Shown here piece after piece: positions 58,621-64,000 of a stretch of DNA of 64,000 bases. The position numbers were made by a program, and so were the translations under genes. How positions within the stretch are numbered: the first letter of the stretch is position 1; every line of letters begins with the position of its first letter. The stretch covers positions 62,001 to 126,000 of the forward strand of contig CAVYUP010000010.1 of assembly GCA_963771705.1 (NCBI GenBank). The letters run 5' to 3'. This DNA comes from DATFVA01 sp963771705. Lineage in GTDB: Bacteria; Bacteroidota; Ignavibacteria; Ignavibacteriales; Ignavibacteriaceae. The notes below the pieces were generated by a model, which saw nothing but the letters and a program-made list of their open reading frames with translations, did no database searches and was not told where the DNA came from.

Positions 58621-59943
58621 TCAGATACCCCATGGATAGGTATCAGGTGTATGAACTGTTTCGCCAGGTGTTTCCTCCAGAGGGTGAAGTGCGTTAGTTT
58701 CATCCAGATAAATAAATGCGTCGTACCTGTCAGGCAGTACTGTAGGGACATAATTTCCATTACGTTCGTGTGAAGGATTATAAACCACGCCGATAGCACG
58801 GTGCTCTCTGATTTTGTACATTTCTTCTTTATCCTCAAGCACATTAGTTATCAGCATCCTGTTATGCTTACCCGATTTATGGAAAATATCCTCCCAGCTG
58901 TTCTGTTTTGCAATAGGGACATCCATAACTTCCATTGGTGAGCCCCATTCTTCACCTGCGATAACTTTTCCCTGGTACGAACCGAAGCCGATAAGAACCG
59001 TATCATCTTCTCCGTGACGTTCGCGGACTATCTGTCCCAGGTTTTTCATTCCAGCCTTATTCATATCTGTTGCACGCGCATCCCCGATATGAGTATTATG
59101 AGCCCAGATAATACACTTTGAATTTTTACCGTGATATGATTTAAGCCGGTCGAGAGTATCAGCCATATGATAATCGCGGATGTTCCATGAATCAGGTCCG
59201 CTTCTTATCATTGCGCGATAATATTTTTCAGCATCAACCATCACGGAAGCATTCTGTTCCGCATTAAGAGCCCCCTCCGGATCGGAGTTGAACGATTTTA
59301 TTTTTCTCCTGACGTCTGTAAGAAGCCTGACCACTTCCGGCTCGCAGTTTTCAGGGACAAGGCGCGACTTGATCGCATAATTTTCAACGTTCCCGCCATA
59401 AGGCTCAAAACATTTATAAGCTTCTTTTGCCAGGGCTGCAGCTTCGGGGTAACTGTTCTCAAGATAATTTATTATAACCTGCATCGATTCCCACAAGCTG
59501 TAGACATCCAGTCCGTAAAACCCCACCTTTTTCTGCCGTCCGGAATTATAATTCTTAATCCATTCCAGCAAAGCGACAACTTCCCAGTTAGCCCACATCC
59601 AGGAAGGCCATCTTTCGAAGTTATACAAAAGCTCTGAAGCATTCTTTTCAGATTTATCATAATTTTTTATATAGCGGTTCATAGCGTAACAATCTGGCCA
59701 GTCGCCTTCAACGGCAATAAAATTAAAGCCTTTCTCATGGATCAGTCTTTTTGAAATCTTTGTTCTCCAGGTATAATATTCATGAGTCCCATGCGAAGCC
59801 TCACCCATCAGTACATAATGAGCGCTCCCCACTCTATCCAGCAAAGGCTCAAGGTCATCATAATTATTCAGATCCGTTGAAAAATCATCCACAAAACTTA
59901 TAATATTATCTTCCGTTTTTTCCTTCAACTCTACTCTACTCAT
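58621..59943 (-). CDS. Erythromycin esterase-family hydrolase
   Basis: 440 residues with the family motifs YVLMGEASHGTHEYYTWRTK, FIAVEGDWPDCYAMNRYI, CIIWAHNTHIGDARATDM and the final RYDAFIYLDETNALHPL. The conserved His and Glu residues of the EreA fold are present. Chromosomal members are usually not macrolide-resistance enzymes; they sit in stress gene clusters with phosphoribosyltransferases and small hydrolases, as here. The natural substrate is unknown. It follows the hydrolase gene by 12 bp. Confidence 0.87.
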   Translation of the reverse strand: MSRVELKEKTEDNIISFVDDFSTDLNNYDDLEPLLDRVGSAHYVLMGEASHGTHEYYTWRTKISKRLIHEKGFNFIAVEGDWPDCYAMNRYIKNYDKSEKNASELLYNFERWPSWMWANWEVVALLEWIKNYNSGRQKKVGFYGLDVYSLWESMQVIINYLENSYPEAAALAKEAYKCFEPYGGNVENYAIKSRLVPENCEPEVVRLLTDVRRKIKSFNSDPEGALNAEQNASVMVDAEKYYRAMIRSGPDSWNIRDYHMADTLDRLKSYHGKNSKCIIWAHNTHIGDARATDMNKAGMKNLGQIVRERHGEDDTVLIGFGSYQGKVIAGEEWGSPMEVMDVPIAKQNSWEDIFHKSGKHNRMLITNVLEDKEEMYKIREHRAIGVVYNPSHERNGNYVPTVLPDRYDAFIYLDETNALHPLEETPGETVHTPDTYPWGI

Positions 59944-59955
59944 ATCATCTCTTCC

Positions 59956-60627
59956 TTACTTATTTAAACCTATATGTTCATTATACCAGCCGGACGCGAG
60001 TACCGCTGCTTCACGGAGTTTACCCGGCTCTTCAAAAAGATGCGAAGCACCTTCAACAATTTCCATCTTATTATTTCCCTTCATTTTTTTAAGCGCCTGC
60101 TGGTTCATACCTATTACAGGGAGATCATTCCCTCCAACAATAAGAAGAGTAGGGGCCTGGACCTGCTCCAGGTATTTTTCAGCAAGATCGGGACGTCCTC
60201 CTCTTGAAACCACAGCCCCTACCAGGTCCTGTCTCCTGGAAGCCGCGATTAAAGCAGCGGCGGCGCCTGTGCTGGAACCGAAATATCCTATCTGCAGATC
60301 GCGGGTAGCCTCATTCCTCTCCAGCCAATCGGTAATCTCCGTTACACGAAGAGCCAGCATTTCAATGTCAAATCTATATTTCCGGCTATGGATATCTATC
60401 CTCTCTTCTTCTTCGGTTAGGAGGTCGACAAGTAAAGCAGCAAACTTATTTTCCCTGAGGATTGAGGCAACCTTTCTATTTCTCGGACTGTACCGGCTGC
60501 TGCCGCTTCCATGGGCGAACAGTATTATTCCTTTGTCACCTTCTGATACATGAAGGCTGCCTTCAAGAACAACCTCTCCTATTGGTATGCTTATAGATGT
60601 TTCCTGATTAATATTTATAATTGACAT
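59956..60627 (-). CDS. Alpha/beta hydrolase, dienelactone-hydrolase-like
   Basis: About 223 residues from the ATG at 60627; GGGAG lies seven bases upstream and the preceding stop is at 60629. An in-frame start at 60753 would extend inside the phosphoribosyltransferase gene and is rejected. Strands and motifs: GIILFAHGSGSSRYSPRNR (oxyanion region), QIGYFGSSTGAAAALIAA with nucleophile Ser, PTLLIVGGNDLPVIGMN with Asp, and GASHLFEEPG with His. Substrate unknown. It is often paired with the phosphoribosyltransferase encoded before it. Confidence 0.86.
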   Translation of the reverse strand: MSIININQETSISIPIGEVVLEGSLHVSEGDKGIILFAHGSGSSRYSPRNRKVASILRENKFAALLVDLLTEEEERIDIHSRKYRFDIEMLALRVTEITDWLERNEATRDLQIGYFGSSTGAAAALIAASRRQDLVGAVVSRGGRPDLAEKYLEQVQAPTLLIVGGNDLPVIGMNQQALKKMKGNNKMEIVEGASHLFEEPGKLREAAVLASGWYNEHIGLNK

Positions 60628-60628
60628 A

Positions 60629-61285
60629 TCATCTCCCGCCGCTCTTAATACTATGCGCATCCTCCAGAAGATCAATAACTTCCTGGTCGGTTGTCTGTGA
60701 AAAATCGTCGTACCACTCACCCACGCCCCGGAAGACAGCCGGGGTGAAAGCACATATTATTTCATCAACATCCGCTTTAATTTCATTGCAGGTATCTTTA
60801 GAGGCAGTAGGAACAGCTACTATTACTTTTTTCGGACTATGCCTTTTTAAGGCCTTAATGGCGGCCCGCATACTGGCGCCTGTAGCCAGACCATCATCAA
60901 TAAGTATAGCTGTTTTATTTTCAAGCGAAGGGAAGGGGCGGTTATCCCTGTATATCTTTTCTCTTCTCTGAAGTTCTTCTTTCTCTTTTTGTGATGCTTC
61001 CTCAATAGAATCTTCAGAAATATTAAGGATATTTATGACATTATCATTCAGCACCCTCACTCCTCCTGAAGCAATAGCTCCCATAGCAAGCTCCTCCCTT
61101 CCGGGAACTCCTATTTTTCTTACGAGGAAAATATCAAGATCTGCCCCCAGATTTTTTGCCGCTTCGTATGCTACGGGCACTCCGCCTCTTGGAAGTCCGA
61201 GAAGTATAGGATTATTCTCTCTAAATCCCGTTAACTCAGCAGACAGTTTCCTTCCGGCATCATATCTGTCCTTAAACAAGCTCAT
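60629..61285 (-). CDS. Phosphoribosyltransferase-family protein
   Basis: 218 residues. The PRPP-binding loop TAILIDDGLATGASMRAAI is intact, and PILLGLPRGGVPVAYEAAK with DIFLVRKIGVPGREELAMGA completes the fold of stress-cluster phosphoribosyltransferases. The base substrate is unknown. First gene of the minus-strand cluster phosphoribosyltransferase-hydrolase-esterase-Sll1863-PPS-DUF5335. Confidence 0.88.
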   Translation of the reverse strand: MSLFKDRYDAGRKLSAELTGFRENNPILLGLPRGGVPVAYEAAKNLGADLDIFLVRKIGVPGREELAMGAIASGGVRVLNDNVINILNISEDSIEEASQKEKEELQRREKIYRDNRPFPSLENKTAILIDDGLATGASMRAAIKALKRHSPKKVIVAVPTASKDTCNEIKADVDEIICAFTPAVFRGVGEWYDDFSQTTDQEVIDLLEDAHSIKSGGR

Positions 61286-61385
61286 TATAAATTCCTTTAT
61301 TACATATAAATAAAGAAATGCATAAACGTTTGTGATTAGAGGAACAGAAAATTGATTAAGGGGGAGAGGGGTGAGACTGATAACC

Positions 61386-64000
61386 TCAGATCAGGTTAAA
61401 CATATAAAAGTATTCAGCAGCTTGATCTTTATTCACCATCACAATTCTATTATCACCGGGATTTTTAACCAGTTTCGGATCAAAATCACCTGTGGTAAAA
61501 ATAAATATTTTGTCTGTGTTTTGAACCAGCGACTCTGTAAACTCTTTAACCACTTTCCGGGTGACAACTTTTGCGTTAAGGCATTGTATGGCTGCTTTTA
61601 CCTCGGCTGAGTTTTTAACGGTGGATGCATACATGCGGACCTCATCAGGATTGAAGGAGGTTTTAAAGCTGACATTTTTGTAACCTATCCTTCCGAGGAG
61701 AGCTTTAACTTTATGTGAAAAGTCGTCTGTATTCAGATGAGTGACATAATCGAGGTGTTCTTTCCGCATGGTTTTAATTGAAGCAGGGTCTTTAGGCTCA
61801 ACAAGTTCCAGAATTTCAAGCCAGTCCTCATTGGTAAACAACGTATACATACCTTCCGAACTGAGAAGCTCGAACATGTCTCTGTTATCAAGTCCCTTCT
61901 CCCTGAGCTTAATCTGGATCTTTTCGTCGATACTATTCTTTATGAAGTAGTTGTAAATGTTTATACTTCCCGATGTGCCGTTATCGGAAGACGTCAGTTT
62001 ATCTTCAGACTGCCAGGTGGTTATGGGACTCCACCATTGATCAAAATGAATAAGATACGGAACACTTTCCAGGTTAAGTTTAGCGTTTAGAGCCTTCATA
62101 CCGGCAAGGAATATAGTAATCGATTTATCTCTGCTAAACTTCTTTACGGCATCTTCCATCTCCTTAAGAGAGATACCCGTCTGATAAAGAACATATTTAA
62201 TACCGTTTTCGGCAAACAGTTTTTCGAGTCTCTGTGTACCCTGCCGATCGTACTGGGAATAAACCATTACTTTCCTGCCGCTTTTCTGGATACTTTTAAC
62301 GTGATGCAGAAGGAGGTCCGATTTAACACCTGAGCCCTTCTTTCCATAAAAGTTGCCGATCTGGGTAAGCTGATGAATTAAGGTGAAGACATTTGACTGC
62401 ACCAGGAATGGGTTACCAGCCTGAACCAGGTCATAAATCTTTTCTCTGCCTGATTCAAGGGCCTTATCATATTCAAGTTTCTGATCAGGATCCATCTCAA
62501 CCCAGTAATCCTGTTTCGTCTTTTTCGGAAGCGATTCAGAAATATCTTCATGAGTTCTGCCAAAGCTTTCAACGGTGTTATCTGAACCGATAATCTGCGC
62601 AGTTTTATCTTTCAAGCTATCGGCAGGTATTCCGCTAAGCATCCAGAGATATTTCGGTAGCGGGTCAAGTGATATTTCGGGAAAGTCCTCCACTTCATCA
62701 ATTATAAGGCAGCCTCTGCGGTTCAGGTCGTTTAATGATATAAACTTTTTCTCCAGCGCCTCTATAAAAAGCTCATAATCTACAATTTTAACAGCAGAAG
62801 GATTCTTCCATTCCTCTTCGGAATTATCGTAAATAATACCCGCAGATAACAATGGTGAAAACTCCTTAATATTATCGTACCATCCGGAAAGATTTGCATT
62901 ACATAATAAATCACTTCGTTCAGGCCACCCTTTATCTTCCTTACGACAGACGATTATGGCGTTAGAAATATCCTTTTTTCTGAAGAGGATCTTCAAGGCA
63001 CCGGTAACCTCAAGGGTTTTTCCGGAACCAAGTTCATCATTAAGGAGAGCGATCTCTTTCTCAGAGAGGAAATCCGCCGCGGGTTTCTGGTAGTCATATA
63101 GGAAATCGTATATCTTTGCTTTTTCCTCTTTACTAAAATTAACGACGGGCTGAAGGATTATCTCGAGATCTCTGGAGAGCACATCGCTGGTCTCATCAAC
63201 AACATCCTGCCTGCTGCTGAAGCTGAAGCTTTTAACCTCAGACAGAACTTCATCATTAATTTTTAGTCCCTCCCTGACCCTGGGAGCGGAAATTCTGATG
63301 TTTTTAACCGAGAGCACCTTTAATTTATTTTTAACAGCCGACGGTATCTTTATCTCCGAAGGCTTCTCCACGGCAGGTAGAAATTCAAAGTTGATTTTCT
63401 TAACCAGTTTTTTCTGATCTTTAAGAGAGCCCAGAAGTTTATCGAGCTGCATTACCTCAACCTTCTTCACGGAAGAAGTTTTAGGAAGAGGCTGGAAGTC
63501 GATCTTCCTGTTTTCAGCCGCAGTTAACGGATCGATGAAATTTTCTGAATTCAGAAGTTCAACATTCATCACCTCAGTTTTAAGGTTTGAAAGAAGGTCA
63601 AGGACCTTAACTTCGTCCTTAAGTCCGATTCCGATAGAATAGACCTTTTCCCCGGGGACAAGCATGGGGAAATTAAAGAGTCTCGGAGCCAGCAGGTAAA
63701 ATTCACGGATGAGGATCTCAACCGCAGGCTCGAAAGTCTTTTTCGGTTTCCCTTCACTCAAACGGAAAGTAGCGCCTTTGCCTGATTCGAGGACAGACAA
63801 AGAGTAGGTGATATCTGCTTTTCTGAGAATTTCTTTAATCTCAGTTAAAGAGGTTTTAGGGAAGCTGAAGAATATTTTGCTGGTTTTCTGCTTCTGTATA
63901 TAAAGTTGTTTGAAAGGTTTAGAATACTTTACCCTGGGCAGATCGAAAGTGTAGCCCCTGGTTGAAGGAAGTTCAGGCCATACATTTAGGGCCTCCGTAT
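61386..64000 (-). CDS. SNF2-type ATPase with probable Mrr-like C-terminus (N-terminus beyond window)
   Basis: The frame stays open to the right edge, so at least 870 residues are encoded and the true start lies outside; the TTG at 63800 is not a start. The ATPase core has Walker A DELGSGKT, DEAx-type IIDEVEDFPE, and helicase C-terminal motifs (GRKVMVYSQYDRQGTQRLEK, ITIFLAGMKALNAKLNLE, LIHFDQWWSPITTWQSEDKL). The arginine-rich RxHRxGQ motif usual after WWxP is replaced by DKLTSS, so ATPase action may be weak. The last 120 residues (KVKALLGRIGYKNVSF, KIFIFTTGDFDP) resemble the Mrr restriction-endonuclease fold, but the QxK catalytic motif is QCL. The N-terminal visible part is basic and unassigned. 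Confidence 0.78.
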   Translation of the reverse strand, partial: TEALNVWPELPSTRGYTFDLPRVKYSKPFKQLYIQKQKTSKIFFSFPKTSLTEIKEILRKADITYSLSVLESGKGATFRLSEGKPKKTFEPAVEILIREFYLLAPRLFNFPMLVPGEKVYSIGIGLKDEVKVLDLLSNLKTEVMNVELLNSENFIDPLTAAENRKIDFQPLPKTSSVKKVEVMQLDKLLGSLKDQKKLVKKINFEFLPAVEKPSEIKIPSAVKNKLKVLSVKNIRISAPRVREGLKINDEVLSEVKSFSFSSRQDVVDETSDVLSRDLEIILQPVVNFSKEEKAKIYDFLYDYQKPAADFLSEKEIALLNDELGSGKTLEVTGALKILFRKKDISNAIIVCRKEDKGWPERSDLLCNANLSGWYDNIKEFSPLLSAGIIYDNSEEEWKNPSAVKIVDYELFIEALEKKFISLNDLNRRGCLIIDEVEDFPEISLDPLPKYLWMLSGIPADSLKDKTAQIIGSDNTVESFGRTHEDISESLPKKTKQDYWVEMDPDQKLEYDKALESGREKIYDLVQAGNPFLVQSNVFTLIHQLTQIGNFYGKKGSGVKSDLLLHHVKSIQKSGRKVMVYSQYDRQGTQRLEKLFAENGIKYVLYQTGISLKEMEDAVKKFSRDKSITIFLAGMKALNAKLNLESVPYLIHFDQWWSPITTWQSEDKLTSSDNGTSGSINIYNYFIKNSIDEKIQIKLREKGLDNRDMFELLSSEGMYTLFTNEDWLEILELVEPKDPASIKTMRKEHLDYVTHLNTDDFSHKVKALLGRIGYKNVSFKTSFNPDEVRMYASTVKNSAEVKAAIQCLNAKVVTRKVVKEFTESLVQNTDKIFIFTTGDFDPKLVKNPGDNRIVMVNKDQAAEYFYMFNLI

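Noticed and set aside
60628..60753. Upstream extension of the alpha/beta hydrolase
   Set aside because: It lies inside the phosphoribosyltransferase gene and lacks a ribosome site; the ATG at 60627 has one.
61318..61335. LacI-type half palindrome ATAAACGTTTGTG
   Set aside because: It shares only AAACGTTT with the operator at 24941, is not symmetric beyond that, and lies between unrelated genes.
1..64000. CRISPR arrays, tRNA and rRNA genes
   Set aside because: Reading both strands by eye showed no regularly spaced short repeats and no cloverleaf or rRNA-like stretch. A tRNAscan and rRNA profile search would settle it.

Overview
The window reads as a chromosomal segment of a free-living, respiring member of the Ignavibacteria/Melioribacter side of the Bacteroidota-Chlorobi group. 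The evidence is the family of C-terminal type IX secretion (T9SS) sorting domains with the NYPNPFNP signature (genes at 20324, 42901, 45097, 50796, plus a variant at 14259), a PorV-like protein, a TonB receptor with a carboxypeptidase-regulatory-like N-terminus, and AT-leaning coding sequence with frequent TTG/GTG starts. This placement is inference; no rRNA or tRNA gene is present to confirm it.

Region 1 (1-24.98 kb, all minus strand) is one carbohydrate locus of 15 genes, many overlapping by 1-13 bp. In transcription order: a LacI repressor with a perfect 20-bp operator at its own start, a zinc sugar/polyol dehydrogenase, a T9SS surface protein with duplicated beta-sandwich modules, a TonB receptor, a large T9SS surface protein, a PorV-like barrel, a SurA-like chaperone, an ABC sugar importer (binding lipoprotein and two permeases), a GH130 enzyme, two alpha/alpha-barrel proteins flanking a second GH130 enzyme, and a GH2 beta-mannosidase cut by the window edge. 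The enzymes point to beta-mannan or manno-oligosaccharides: bound outside, moved through the outer membrane, imported by the ABC system, and split by GH130 and GH2 enzymes.

Region 2 (25-36 kb) is energy and redox metabolism: a HisN/IMPase phosphatase (+), a quinol nitric oxide reductase operon with a small oxidase-like membrane protein and a DUF2249 protein behind an NO-regulator-type box, its Crp/Fnr regulator, a CoA-type Nudix hydrolase, NfnAB-type transhydrogenase subunits, and cytochrome bd oxidase (cydAB). Region 3 (36-42.9 kb) holds an orphan gene, a 553-bp non-coding stretch with repeats, and a TetR-EmrAB-TolC type efflux operon, then a small coiled-coil gene and a nitroreductase.

Region 4 (42.9-53.1 kb) pairs two tandem T9SS-exported nine-heme cytochromes with a receiver-like protein, a sensor kinase carrying a heme-c motif in its periplasmic domain, an NtrC-type regulator, and a secreted M28 peptidase. 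Region 5 (53.14-54.86 kb) is the most unusual part: two overlapping paralogous genes of the DUF1670 type, each with three predicted helix-turn-helix units, very purine-rich, bounded on both sides by nearly the same 13-bp palindrome; it looks like a compact foreign or mobile unit of no class I recognise. Region 6 (54.98-61.3 kb) is a stress/energy cluster (DUF2127, DUF5335, PEP synthase, Sll1863-like, erythromycin esterase-like, alpha/beta hydrolase, phosphoribosyltransferase). The window ends inside a large SNF2-type ATPase gene with a probable Mrr-like C-terminus.
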